Counted from the stretch's first letter, positions 1 to 8,283 are shown. The stretch is 45,667 bases of DNA from Bacteroidales bacterium (GCA_017619655.1 JAFZRV010000015.1:1-45667); one strand, 5' to 3'. The notes: generated by a model not told the origin, from the sequence alone. Made by a program: numbers and translations.

Positions 1-24
1 TCTCTGCTTTTCGAAGAAATTTCG

Positions 25-32
25 TACCTTTG
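25..32 (+). promoter_or_regulatory. TAnnTTTG promoter box for a rightward non-coding transcript
   Basis: TACCTTTG matches the Bacteroidota -7 consensus exactly. A T-rich stretch at 8-13 lies about 20 bp upstream, where the -33 element is expected. Transcription would start near 37-40 and run rightward, against the lipoprotein gene ending at 228. No rightward reading frame follows, so the box points to an RNA gene or an antisense transcript. No start site has been measured. Confidence 0.45.
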
Positions 33-37
33 CCACC

Positions 38-190
38 GGAGGTCTGATGCCAGACTTCTATTGTTAACACCCGGTGCGCTCCTGCTGCAAAGCGGGGACG
101 CACCTTTAAAATTTTGTCCCCCGAGGCAAAAATCGCCTTGAAAAGGCCTGGGGCCTCAAAAAATTCGGGGACACTGGGGGGACAAACGTG
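38..190 (+). ncRNA. Candidate structured non-coding RNA
   Basis: No gene is visible in 1-227, but the stretch is rich in inverted repeats. GTCTG at 42-46 pairs with 51-55. GGTGCG at 73-78 pairs with 99-104. A perfect 10-bp helix joins 113-122 (TTTGTCCCCC) to 177-186, and inside it GAGGC 123-127 pairs with 153-157 and GCCTT 135-139 with 143-147. A good promoter box at 25-32 points into it. Alternatives are a 3' regulatory or termination structure of the leftward lipoprotein gene, or a 6S-like RNA. I could not match it to a known family. Confidence 0.35.
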
Positions 191-227
191 AAAAGGTCAA
201 AAAGTTAAAGTATTTATTTACAATTAG

Positions 228-1517
228 TTATAGACTTTCTCTATTTCCTGCATCGGCAATTAGCTCGCCCGTGCCGCTGATGGTAAGTGTCTTGCCTTCA
301 GGCACAAACACAGAAGGATAGTTGCTATCGAGTCCGGCCACGACATAGGTATTCATGCCGGCCGCCAGAATGATGTTGGCATCGCCCAGGCAGTGGATGG
401 GGGCGTGGTCGCACTGGTGAGGAGCTTGGATACCCTCGAGATTCAGCGTCACCGTCGCCCCGTCGGCAATGGTGATATAGCCTTCAGAACCACCGAAGTT
501 GCCGGTAAGCGTCTGGCCGTCGCGGGCGGCATAATACTTTTTGCCATTTCCGTCTGTTGAGTACATGGTGCTCAGCGTCACGTTGGCCGGATAAACCTCG
601 CGGGTAGCATTGTACACCTTGCTCACCAGGGCCTTGGTGGCCAGGGCGGTAATCTTCACGTCTGTGCCGTCGGCAGTATTGGTCAGAAGGAAGCCGTGGT
701 ATTCTTCGGCCGTAGTGACGCCGGAAACATAGCAGGCGAAGGCGGCATTGCCGGAGCCATTGGCAGTGATGGTGCCTAGGGTCTTGGTCTCATCGATGTG
801 GAAGGCATCATCGCCGTTACGGTACACCAGGGTATATTCGGCATCGGCCGTAAGGCCGCTCAGGTTCACATTGAAGATGGGGGTGCAGGTGCTGGGGGAA
901 TCGCCCACGCTCAGGGGGAAACTGCCATTGTCGTAGAAGCCGTACACCGGAAGGCTATGGCTCATCAGATCGTCCACCGTGGCGGCGATCATGGTGGCAA
1001 AGGAGCCACGCATTTTACTGGCATAATCGGTGGCGGAAACCGTAAAGGTGGAATGCTGGTCTACCAATGTCGCCGTGACGTTCGAACACGCTGCCAGGAT
1101 ATCGGACGTGAGAAAAGCATAGTCTACAACGTCATATTGGTTGTTGGTGCCATTCCAGGCGTAGGCCTGGAGGCCGTCACCATATATTCCTGTGAAGGTA
1201 GCGTGCTTTCCATCGGTGCTGATGCTTGTGTTGTCGATGGAAAGGTAACCGGACAGAATGTTTTCGGTTCCGTTGATGTCGCCGCAGACATACAGCCTGT
1301 CGCCCGCCGTGAACTTCAGCATCTTGCCGCCCAGCGTATCCGCCACCGTGCTCTTGGTCTTCGCGCCATTGTCGAGGCCGGCGCTGACAGCAACGCTTAC
1401 TTTGCTGACACGCGTCCCCTCCTCCTGCTCCGGCACCGGTTCTTCCAGCTGGCAGGACGTGATGGCCATGGCGCCCAGCGCCAGGATACAAATAAATCTC
1501 ATCATCTTTTCCATCAT
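228..1517 (-). CDS. Fimbrillin-like surface lipoprotein
   Basis: The predicted 429-residue protein begins with a short signal peptide ending in the lipobox AITSC, so Cys22 would be lipidated and the protein anchored in the outer membrane. The N-terminal half has the pattern of Bacteroidales fimbrillin/Mfa-like proteins: KTKST, then a GDRLYVCG-type strand and later YAWNGTN. The C-terminal part (about 340-429) has beta-strand, carbohydrate-binding-like repeats such as VTLNLEGI and LTISGTGEL. The protein stops just after one such strand, where relatives usually continue, so the end may be truncated. The start overlaps the stop of the preceding small gene by four bases (ATGA), which implies translational coupling. 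The exact ligand or pilus role is unknown. Confidence 0.6.
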   Translation of the reverse strand: MMEKMMRFICILALGAMAITSCQLEEPVPEQEEGTRVSKVSVAVSAGLDNGAKTKSTVADTLGGKMLKFTAGDRLYVCGDINGTENILSGYLSIDNTSISTDGKHATFTGIYGDGLQAYAWNGTNNQYDVVDYAFLTSDILAACSNVTATLVDQHSTFTVSATDYASKMRGSFATMIAATVDDLMSHSLPVYGFYDNGSFPLSVGDSPSTCTPIFNVNLSGLTADAEYTLVYRNGDDAFHIDETKTLGTITANGSGNAAFACYVSGVTTAEEYHGFLLTNTADGTDVKITALATKALVSKVYNATREVYPANVTLSTMYSTDGNGKKYYAARDGQTLTGNFGGSEGYITIADGATVTLNLEGIQAPHQCDHAPIHCLGDANIILAAGMNTYVVAGLDSNYPSVFVPEGKTLTISGTGELIADAGNRESL

Positions 1518-1639
1518 AAGTCCTCCACCGGATAAAAGACATTCAACTCGGATTGGGGAGATCCGCAGAGGATCCCCTCCGGCTTCACTTCCACGACCAG
1601 CATCGTCGGGGTTTCATATGCTTCGCGTTTCGACGCCAT
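1514..1639 (-). CDS. 41-aa small protein with YETP/VVEVK motif
   Basis: The 41-residue frame begins MASKREAYETPTMLVVEVKP and ends PVEDL. It shares the pattern YE[AT]P..VVEVK.E.GIL with the 33-residue gene just upstream. Its stop overlaps the ATG of the lipoprotein gene (ATGA), with a GGTGGAGG purine stretch before that ATG. A longer in-frame start exists upstream at 1807, but I prefer 1639 because the motif then sits near the N-terminus as in the sister peptide, and GATCTTTG, a near -7 box, lies about 15 bases upstream. Short proteins of this look often precede fimbrillin-like genes in Bacteroidales. Their function is unknown to me. Confidence 0.55.
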   Translation of the reverse strand: MASKREAYETPTMLVVEVKPEGILCGSPQSELNVFYPVEDL

Positions 1640-1763
1640 AGAAATAACATTTACGGCCACAAAGATCGGAACAATCCGCGACACAGCTGTCCCCTCTCCG
1701 TCAACAATCTGTACCCTATGCGTCAACTTCCTGAAGTTCCGGTGTACTTTCATCCGAGACGGG

Positions 1764-1798
1764 ACCAAAAACAACAAAAGCGGCCCGAAGACCGCTTT
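1764..1798 (-). terminator. Rho-independent terminator after the 33-aa peptide gene
   Basis: A 7-bp perfect stem, AAAGCGG at 1777-1783 pairing with CCGCTTT at 1792-1798, has an 8-base loop. On the minus strand it is followed by TTTGTTGTTTTT. It would end transcripts of the small gene at 1817-1918 and separate it from the next small gene and lipoprotein. Confidence 0.7.
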
Positions 1799-1816
1799 GT
1801 GCTTCAATCTGCTGGC

Positions 1817-1918
1817 TTACCCAACATCGGGGGATTCGAATAGAATACCAATCTCCATTTTTACCTCCACGACAGTTGTCGAAGGGGCTTCATAACAGCC
1901 TTTGTGTGTTGTCGTCAT
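1817..1918 (-). CDS. 33-aa small protein, sister of the 41-aa peptide
   Basis: ATG at 1918 opens a 33-codon frame beginning MTTTHKGCYEAPSTTVVEVK and ending SPDVG, with TAA at 1817-1819. It repeats the YE[AT]P..VVEVK.E.GIL pattern of the 41-residue gene 180 bp downstream. Coding status rests on that similarity, the promoter-like TATGTTTA about 15 bases upstream, and the terminator that follows. It is tandem rather than overlapping, so it may be a diverged duplicate. Function is unknown: it could be a leader peptide, a tiny secreted or surface component, or a RiPP-like peptide. Confidence 0.45.
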   Translation of the reverse strand: MTTTHKGCYEAPSTTVVEVKMEIGILFESPDVG

Positions 1919-1970
1919 AAGGTCTTGCCTAAACATATTTCATTTGCAATTTACAACAATTATCCCACTC

Positions 1971-2036
1971 CCGCAAAACAAAAAGCAGCAACCTAAAGGC
2001 TGCTGCTTTTTGTTTTGAGCGGAAAACGAGACTCGA
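1971..2036. repeat. 66-bp direct repeat, copy 1 (tRNA-Gly 3' end plus terminator)
   Basis: This 66-bp block is identical to 2142-2207. It contains the last 18-20 bases of the tRNA-Gly gene (T-arm 3' half and acceptor strand) and the hairpin that follows the tRNA. There is no tRNA body attached to this copy. The 105 bases between the copies hold GC-rich hairpins, for example GCCCGCGC/GCGCGGGC around 2037-2055, and no gene. Confidence 0.9.
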
Positions 2037-2141
2037 GCCCGCGCGATGCGCGGGCATTACTCGCGATCATAGCGTTACCCCCCGCCGCCAGAGGCGGCTG
2101 CCCCCTCGGGGGGCTTCGGGGTCGCTCCTTCGAGCCTCATT

Positions 2142-2261
<120 letters not shown>

Positions 2262-2347
2262 CTGGCGGCAGGATTTTGGCTGCGTCTCGGAAAAGAAAGC
2301 GAGCTTTCTTTCCACTCGACTTGCTCAAAATCTCCGCGTTGGGAATG

Positions 2348-2355
2348 CAAAGGTA
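2348..2355 (-). promoter_or_regulatory. TAnnTTTG promoter of tRNA-Gly
   Basis: On the minus strand this reads TACCTTTG, an exact consensus match. Transcription would begin about 80 bases before the mature tRNA, giving a long 5' leader (2262-2342) with an inverted repeat. No gene lies between 2262 and 2393. Confidence 0.6.
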
Positions 2356-2393
2356 CGAACTTTTTTTACACTCCCAAATTTTTTTTCAAGAAT

Positions 2394-2705
2394 TCATCGG
2401 TTTCCCGACGAAATGTAGCTGCGAAGGGCCTCGACATAGTTGGCGAAGGCATTCCTTCCTTCATCGGTGATGCGGCAGACCGTCTGCGGCATCTTGCCTT
2501 TAAAACCCTTGGTCACTTCGATATAGCCCGCCTGCTGCAACTTGTCGAGCTGCACGCTCAAGTTGCCCGATGTCGCGCCCGTCTCTGCTTTCAGATAGAC
2601 GAAGTCCGCGCTGCCTGCGTCGAGGAGGATGGACATCACCGCCAGGCGAAGCTCCGAATGGAGCAGCGGGTCTAACGGCTTGAAGAGTTTACCGTTCTCG
2701 GGCAT
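2394..2705 (-). CDS. Winged-helix transcriptional regulator
   Basis: This 103-residue protein has a single winged-helix domain of the kind found in small MarR/ArsR-like regulators. HSELRLAVMSILL forms the first helix, and TGATSGNLSVQLDKLQQAGYIEV forms the recognition helix and the start of the wing. It follows the membrane-protein gene with a four-base gap, so the two are co-transcribed from the promoter at 3410-3417. Such pairs usually form an autoregulated unit in which the regulator controls its membrane partner; that is inference here. No ligand-binding domain or metal-binding cluster is evident. Confidence 0.8.
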   Translation of the reverse strand: MPENGKLFKPLDPLLHSELRLAVMSILLDAGSADFVYLKAETGATSGNLSVQLDKLQQAGYIEVTKGFKGKMPQTVCRITDEGRNAFANYVEALRSYISSGNR

Positions 2706-2709
2706 GGCT

Positions 2710-3327
2710 TTAGGCGTTTGCTTTGCGTTGAAGAATCACACCCGGGATGATCAGGGCGAACACGCCCAGGATCAGGAAGGTAAGGATCTGCAGGGGCGAT
2801 CCGTCCGGCACCAGGAGCACGAAGATGACCGAGAGGGCCGTAGCCACGACGGAGCACGCCGAGACCGTCTTGCAGTTCATCACCGAACCCGAAATGGCAC
2901 CGCACAGACCCATCATCATCGTCAGCAACATGGTCATTTCCACGGTGACGACGCCATCGATATGGGCGGCGTAGCGGATGAGGGCGACCACCCAGAGGAG
3001 CACGTAGAAGCCCGTGGCGAAGATGCCGAACCACATCCAGACCTTGCCGAGGATGCGGCTGATCTCGGTGGCGGGCACCTTTTCGCGGTTGCGCGTGAGC
3101 TGGTGCGTGAAGATACCGCCGAGGGCAGACATGGCGAACCAGAGAAGATTCCACATCGGGGTTCCGGTCTTGGTCCAGAGGGCCCAGATGACGATAGAAG
3201 TAGCAGCCACGAGGGAACCCCAGAGGATCATCGGCTTGCCGGAGTTCTTCGCCATCGTGCGACGGCTGCGTTCAATGGTCTCCGTAATCAGGCGGAGGCT
3301 GTTTTCGGCTGAGAAGTTGTTTTCCAT
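2710..3327 (-). CDS. Integral membrane protein of unknown function
   Basis: The 205-residue product has a charged N-terminal stretch (about 1-30) followed by five hydrophobic segments, roughly at 32-50, 57-75, 95-117, 128-150 and 158-200, the last being long enough for two passes. No catalytic or transport motif is visible. The stop lies four bases before the start of the winged-helix regulator, so the genes form a two-gene operon. I do not recognise the family. Membrane proteins paired with small winged-helix regulators are common in Bacteroidota, and this one may sense or respond to membrane state. Confidence 0.75.
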   Translation of the reverse strand: MENNFSAENSLRLITETIERSRRTMAKNSGKPMILWGSLVAATSIVIWALWTKTGTPMWNLLWFAMSALGGIFTHQLTRNREKVPATEISRILGKVWMWFGIFATGFYVLLWVVALIRYAAHIDGVVTVEMTMLLTMMMGLCGAISGSVMNCKTVSACSVVATALSVIFVLLVPDGSPLQILTFLILGVFALIIPGVILQRKANA

Positions 3328-3409
3328 TTTCGTTTGTTTTTTAAAATATCACAATCGTTTCGGACTCGTGACTTCCCCGTTGCGCACCGGTTCAGCTTGA
3401 ATCACGATG

Positions 3410-3437
3410 CAAAGATAAAGTAGTTTATTTTATAAAC
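3410..3437 (-). promoter_or_regulatory. Promoter of the membrane protein/regulator pair with palindromic operator
   Basis: Positions 3410-3417 read TATCTTTG on the minus strand, an exact -7 box, with about 75 bases of leader before the ATG at 3327. At 3423-3437 lies a perfect palindrome, GTTTAT-TTT-ATAAAC, reaching into the expected -33 region. It is well placed for repression by the winged-helix protein of the same operon. The factor assignment is inference. Confidence 0.55.
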
Positions 3438-3496
3438 CAAATTATTCTGCAACTTTTTTTGAAAAATTTTTCAGCCTGCCTTTTGCGCGCTTTTAC

Positions 3497-3504
3497 TATC
3501 TTTG
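3497..3504 (+). promoter_or_regulatory. TAnnTTTG promoter of the envelope protein gene
   Basis: TATCTTTG is an exact match. It predicts a start of transcription near 3508, about 17 bases before ATG 3525. This is why 3525 is preferred to an upstream in-frame ATG at 3459, which lies before the promoter. Confidence 0.65.
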
Positions 3505-3524
3505 CAGCCAATAAATTGAAAATC

Positions 3525-4211
3525 ATGAAAAAGGTCCTTCTTTTCCTTCTTTCTATATGTGCGTTGACGCCGGCTTTTGCCGATGAACGCGACCGGGCCA
3601 TCATTGCCGCTTCGTCCGACGACAGGGTGCAGCTCGAGGTCCTTTCGCGCGTGGGCTATGGTTTCCATATCGTGAAGACGGATGCTTTCAAGCGCAAGGT
3701 GAGCGGAGAGTTCTTCTTCAACGTCCTGCAGTTGGATGCCTTCCCGATTCCCAACTTGGGCCTGTCGCTTGGCGTGGACTGCGCTTTCAACCGCTTCACC
3801 GCCAACGGTGCCGAGTTCTACCTCGATGCGGACCGGAAGATCCAGGCCATCAATCTGAGTGATGTGGACATGCCCTACGGCGCCAAACTGACCGGTGGCT
3901 TCAAGAACTTCAGCCTCAGCGCGCCGCTTATGGTGCGCGGCCTCTTCGGCGACTTCAAGGTGTCGGTCGGCGCAGAACTCGATGTCAACTTCCCGGCAAC
4001 GGCCTACTACACCTATTATATCGAAAACAGGACGACCCGTGTGAGCGAAAACAAAGGAAATCTCAACCGGGTGTCGGCCGCCGTGGTGGCCAGCGCCACC
4101 TTCTGCGACATGGGCTTTTTCGTGAAATTCTATCCGAAATTCGCCCCGATGCTTCCTTCCGGCAGTGTCCCGATGAGTTACTGGACGGTCGGCTTCATTT
4201 ACGGGATGTAA
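3525..4211 (+). CDS. Secreted, probably outer-membrane beta-barrel protein
   Basis: From ATG 3525 the protein has 228 residues and a classical signal peptide MKKVLLFLLSICALTPAFA followed by DERD. The mature part consists of alternating beta strands rich in aromatic residues (LGLSLGVDCAF, FSLSAPLMVRG, FFVKFYPKF) and ends in a hydrophobic, glycine-containing strand, as in small outer-membrane barrels. There is no known domain I can name. It is a single-gene unit with its own promoter and ends in a hairpin-rich stretch shared with the convergent pheS. The role is unknown; a porin-like or lipid-trafficking barrel is possible. Confidence 0.7.
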   Translation: MKKVLLFLLSICALTPAFADERDRAIIAASSDDRVQLEVLSRVGYGFHIVKTDAFKRKVSGEFFFNVLQLDAFPIPNLGLSLGVDCAFNRFTANGAEFYLDADRKIQAINLSDVDMPYGAKLTGGFKNFSLSAPLMVRGLFGDFKVSVGAELDVNFPATAYYTYYIENRTTRVSENKGNLNRVSAAVVASATFCDMGFFVKFYPKFAPMLPSGSVPMSYWTVGFIYGM

Positions 4212-4229
4212 CCGAAGATCAGTTCCGGC

Positions 4230-4370
4230 GGGGTAGGTCCCGGTATTTTTTGGGGTAGGTCGAACGAAACGTGTCAGACCTACCCCAAAAAACATGCGTA
4301 CGCTTCATCTGCCGGGGTAGGTCCCGCCCAATCCAATCGACCTACCCCAAAATCCGTCGGGACCTACCCC
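4230..4370. repeat. Six GGGGTAGGTC motifs forming nested hairpins
   Basis: GGGGTAGGTC occurs at 4230, 4252 and 4314, and its reverse complement at 4277, 4339 and 4361. The inner pairs 4252/4277 and 4314/4339 both enclose exactly 15 bases. The first is extended by T6/A6 to a 16-bp stem at 4246-4261/4277-4292. The outer pair (4230-4242 with 4358-4370) is a 13-bp perfect repeat. The block fills the gap between convergent genes and probably serves as a two-way terminator or a cruciform-forming repeat. Confidence 0.85.
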
Positions 4371-4378
4371 GCGCGGGA

Positions 4379-5416
<1,038 letters not shown>

Positions 5417-5439
5417 AACTCTTTCAAAAAATATGAGCG

Positions 5440-5447
5440 CAAAGATA
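5440..5447 (-). promoter_or_regulatory. TAnnTTTG promoter of pheS
   Basis: Minus-strand TATCTTTG, an exact -7 match, 23 bases before the pheS ATG. It lies in the short gap after the preceding gene and suggests independent expression. Confidence 0.6.
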
Positions 5448-5458
5448 ATGATTATCCG

Positions 5459-6730
5459 CTACCATTCAACCGCCTTTCGCGAAAGCGGCATGGTCATGCA
5501 GCGCGCACCGCCGCCGCCACGGGGCAGCTCCGAGCCCTGGATGGTGATGCAGCACTTCGCATAGTCCGCCAGCTTCTTCTTGCCGGCCATCACGTCGCGG
5601 GCGCTGAGCACCGCGAAACCATGCTTGTCGAGCTCGCGAAGCGTGGCCTCGTTGCGCGCGTAGCAGAGCACCTTGCCCGGCGCCACGGCGAAGAGATTCG
5701 AGCCGCTGTGCCACTGCTCGCGTTCCTGCACCCAGCTGTCGGTGGTGCTTCCGCAGCTCACGGGCTCCAGGTCCATGCCGAGCCGGCGGAGCGTCGGCAG
5801 CAGGCCCGCCACCGCATTGATGCTGCGCACGCGGCCGTCCTCCAGGGTGATGTGCACCGTCTTGTAGGAGCGGTCACGCTGGATGAGCGGCTCGAAGATC
5901 ATGCACTGGTCGCGGTCCAGCAGCGTGAACACCATGTCGAGGTGGATGAACGACTCGGGTTCGGAAGGCAGCTGCTGCACGATGACGTGCTTGACGCCCT
6001 GCGGGCAGAGGTCGCACAGGCGCTGCAGGAGCGCGTCGATGCCGGCGGCGCTGGTGCGCATGCCGTTGCCGATGACCAGGATGTCGTCGCGCGCCACCAG
6101 CACGTCGCCGCCCTCGATGAAGAGCTTGCCGCGGGCCGGGACCACGTTCGACAGGTCGATGGTGCCGCAGTCGAAGGCCCCGCTGCAGCGGTAGATGGCA
6201 TCCATGATCATGGCCTCGCGGGCGCGGACCTGGTTGGCCATCCGGCAGATCAGCGCGTTGTTGCCGATCGTGACCGAAGAGTCGCGGGTGAAATAGAAGT
6301 TATAGAGCGGGAACAGCGAATAGTAGTCTTCGTTGAGAAAGGCCGTGAGCGTGTCGATCCGGGCTGGCAAGCCCTCGATGAGGGCCGTCACCAGCTTCGG
6401 CGTGGGCATGGCCATCAGCGTGTCGAAGCAGCCGCCCGCCTGCTCGGTGATGCAGATGCGGGAGATGAGGTCGCGCCGCGCCTCTTTCTGGTCGAGCACC
6501 TTAGCCAGCAGGTCGCGGACCTGGTAGACCCGGGCCACCTGCGAGAGCACGCCTTCGATCTGTTCGTATTCTTTCCGGGCGATGGACAGGTTCAGGATGT
6601 CGCTGTAAAGCGCGCGCTGGGCCATGCGCGGGGTCATGTTCTCCACCTCGGCGCCGGGGGTGTGCAAGAGCACGGCATCCAACGCTCCGATCTCGGACTG
6701 GACGTCGATTTTCAGACAGGTATTCTTCAT
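5459..6730 (-). CDS. arcA: Arginine deiminase
   Basis: The enzyme hydrolyses L-arginine to citrulline and ammonia. The 423-residue protein has the family signatures in order: LHTPGAEVENMTP near the N-terminus, FTRDSSV around 148, FIEGGDVLV around 208, the active-site HLDMVF near 273, and the C-terminal GGGGARCMTMPLSR with the nucleophilic cysteine. All catalytic elements appear intact and length is usual. It sits three bases after manC and is the last gene of yraN-manC-arcA. No ornithine carbamoyltransferase or carbamate kinase is adjacent, so a complete ATP-yielding deiminase pathway is not shown here. Its closeness to the arginine synthesis operon may be chance. Confidence 0.92.
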   Translation of the reverse strand: MKNTCLKIDVQSEIGALDAVLLHTPGAEVENMTPRMAQRALYSDILNLSIARKEYEQIEGVLSQVARVYQVRDLLAKVLDQKEARRDLISRICITEQAGGCFDTLMAMPTPKLVTALIEGLPARIDTLTAFLNEDYYSLFPLYNFYFTRDSSVTIGNNALICRMANQVRAREAMIMDAIYRCSGAFDCGTIDLSNVVPARGKLFIEGGDVLVARDDILVIGNGMRTSAAGIDALLQRLCDLCPQGVKHVIVQQLPSEPESFIHLDMVFTLLDRDQCMIFEPLIQRDRSYKTVHITLEDGRVRSINAVAGLLPTLRRLGMDLEPVSCGSTTDSWVQEREQWHSGSNLFAVAPGKVLCYARNEATLRELDKHGFAVLSARDVMAGKKKLADYAKCCITIQGSELPRGGGGARCMTMPLSRKAVEW

Positions 6731-6733
6731 GGC

Positions 6734-7831
6734 TTAGAGATAGCGGTCGATTTTGTCCTTCATCGTCAGGTCGGTGACGATATCCTTGATCGTCTTGTCG
6801 TCGCGATGGCAGACCAGCAGCACGTCGGGCATGTCGATCACCATCATCCGGTCGAAGCCGCGGGCCACCAGCAGCTTGTCGGGGTTGGTCTCCAGGAGGA
6901 TGGAGTTGGTCACGTCGTCGATCATCGGCACTTCGACATTGACGGCGTTGCCGCCCTCACGCTTTGGCACCTGCTCGTACACCGACTCCCAGGTCCCGAG
7001 GTCGGTCCATCCGAAATCGGAGAGGAACACCCAGGCCTTCTGGGTCTTCTCCATCACGCCGTAGTCGATGGAGATGGCCGGGCAGTCTTCGTAGACGCGG
7101 CGGATGAAGGCTTCCTCGCCTTCGGTATAATAGTACTCCTCGCCGCCGCGGAACAGGGTGGTCACCTCGGGCAGGCAGCGCTCCATCTCGGTCTTGATGG
7201 AGCTGAGGCTCCAGATGAACATGCCGGAGTTCCAGAAGAACTCGCCGGTCTCGAGGAAGACCTTGGCCAGCTCGGCGTTCGGCTTCTCGGTGAAGGTCTT
7301 CACCTGGAAGGAGGAGTGCGTGTCCACTTTCTCGGAGAAGGCCTTGTTGATCTGGATGTAGCCGTAGTTGGTCTCGGGGCGCGTGGGCTCGATGCCGATG
7401 GTAAAGAGGCGGTCGCTGTGTTCGGCGGCTTTCAGCGCGGCGCGCATGGTGTCGTTGAACTGGATGTCGCCGATGATCAGGTGGTCGGCCGGGGCCACGA
7501 TGACCGTGGCTTTCGGGTTCTTCTTGTAGAGCTTATAGGTCGCATAGGCCACGCAGGGGGCCGTGTTGCGCTTGTAAGGCTCGAGCAGGATGTTCTCGTC
7601 GGGCATGGAGGGCAGCTGTTCCTTGACCAGGCCGCGGTAGCGCTCGGCGGTGACGATCAGGATGTTCTCGGCCGGCACGATCTGCGCATATCGCTCGTAG
7701 GTCATCTGGAGGAAGGTCTTCCCGATGCCCAGGATGTCGATGAACTGTTTGGGACGGGACTGGCGGCTCATAGGCCAGAAGCGGCTTCCGATGCCACCCG
7801 CCATGATGATGCAATAATGATTATGGTTCAT
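6734..7831 (-). CDS. manC: Mannose-1-phosphate guanylyltransferase
   Basis: This enzyme makes GDP-mannose from mannose-1-phosphate and GTP, the donor for surface polysaccharides and GDP-fucose. The 365-residue protein carries the nucleotidyltransferase signature AGGIGSRFWPMSRQSRPKQF at residues 11-30, followed by KRNTAPCVAYA and FTEKPNAELA. It lacks the C-terminal isomerase domain of bifunctional enzymes, so it is the short, monofunctional form. It lies 12 bases after yraN and 3 bases before arcA, in one operon. A role in cell-envelope glycans is expected. Confidence 0.93.
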   Translation of the reverse strand: MNHNHYCIIMAGGIGSRFWPMSRQSRPKQFIDILGIGKTFLQMTYERYAQIVPAENILIVTAERYRGLVKEQLPSMPDENILLEPYKRNTAPCVAYATYKLYKKNPKATVIVAPADHLIIGDIQFNDTMRAALKAAEHSDRLFTIGIEPTRPETNYGYIQINKAFSEKVDTHSSFQVKTFTEKPNAELAKVFLETGEFFWNSGMFIWSLSSIKTEMERCLPEVTTLFRGGEEYYYTEGEEAFIRRVYEDCPAISIDYGVMEKTQKAWVFLSDFGWTDLGTWESVYEQVPKREGGNAVNVEVPMIDDVTNSILLETNPDKLLVARGFDRMMVIDMPDVLLVCHRDDKTIKDIVTDLTMKDKIDRYL

Positions 7832-7843
7832 ATAGGATCTCTG

Positions 7844-8212
7844 TTAATATTTGCTGCGTATCGGATAAAAAGCTTCCGGGATATATTCGACGGTCGTATG
7901 CTCTCCGTCGAGCACGACCGACACCACGTCGAACTGCACTTCCTTGCGCACCTGCCGCTCCGCGATGTACTGGCGGGCCGCGGCGACCAGCCGGGCCTGC
8001 TTCGCGGCATCCACTTTCTCGAAGGGCTGATGCTGCAGGGGCGGCGTCAGGGTCTTGACTTCCACCACGTGCAGGCGATCCGCACTCTCCATCACCAGGT
8101 CGAGTTCCTTGTGCCCGCCGCGCCAGTTGCGGTCGCGCAGCCTCAGGCCGCGCGCCAGCAGCCACTCCAGCGCCAGGTCCTCTCCCCTTCTTCCCGTCTC
8201 GCTCTTTTTCAA
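7844..8212 (-). CDS. yraN: YraN family endonuclease-like protein (UPF0102)
   Basis: The 122-residue protein matches the UPF0102/YraN family: KSETGRRGEDLALEWL at the N-terminus, then NWRGGHKELDLVM and VVEVKT. The D38, E51 and K53 pattern (ELD...EVK) is that of restriction-endonuclease-like folds. The biological role of YraN is not settled; links to DNA recombination or repair have been proposed. It is the first gene of the leftward operon with manC and arcA, behind the promoter at 8242-8249. Length is typical. Confidence 0.9.
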   Translation of the reverse strand: MKKSETGRRGEDLALEWLLARGLRLRDRNWRGGHKELDLVMESADRLHVVEVKTLTPPLQHQPFEKVDAAKQARLVAAARQYIAERQVRKEVQFDVVSVVLDGEHTTVEYIPEAFYPIRSKY

Positions 8213-8241
8213 AACACTACTCGTTTTTGGTTCACATTCTA

Positions 8242-8249
8242 CAAAGATA
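8242..8249 (-). promoter_or_regulatory. TAnnTTTG promoter of yraN-manC-arcA
   Basis: Minus-strand TATCTTTG, an exact -7 box, about 30 bases before the yraN ATG, with a T-rich stretch near -33. It lies just downstream of a terminator hairpin (8284-8319), which insulates it from the small peptide gene. Confidence 0.65.
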
Positions 8250-8283
8250 ATAAAAAACCAAAAACAAAAGCATTACAAAGAAA

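Noticed and set aside
4230-4370. CRISPR-like array of GGGGTAGGTC
   Set aside because: Motifs alternate in orientation and are only 10 bp, spacings are irregular apart from the hairpin loops, and no cas gene is present.
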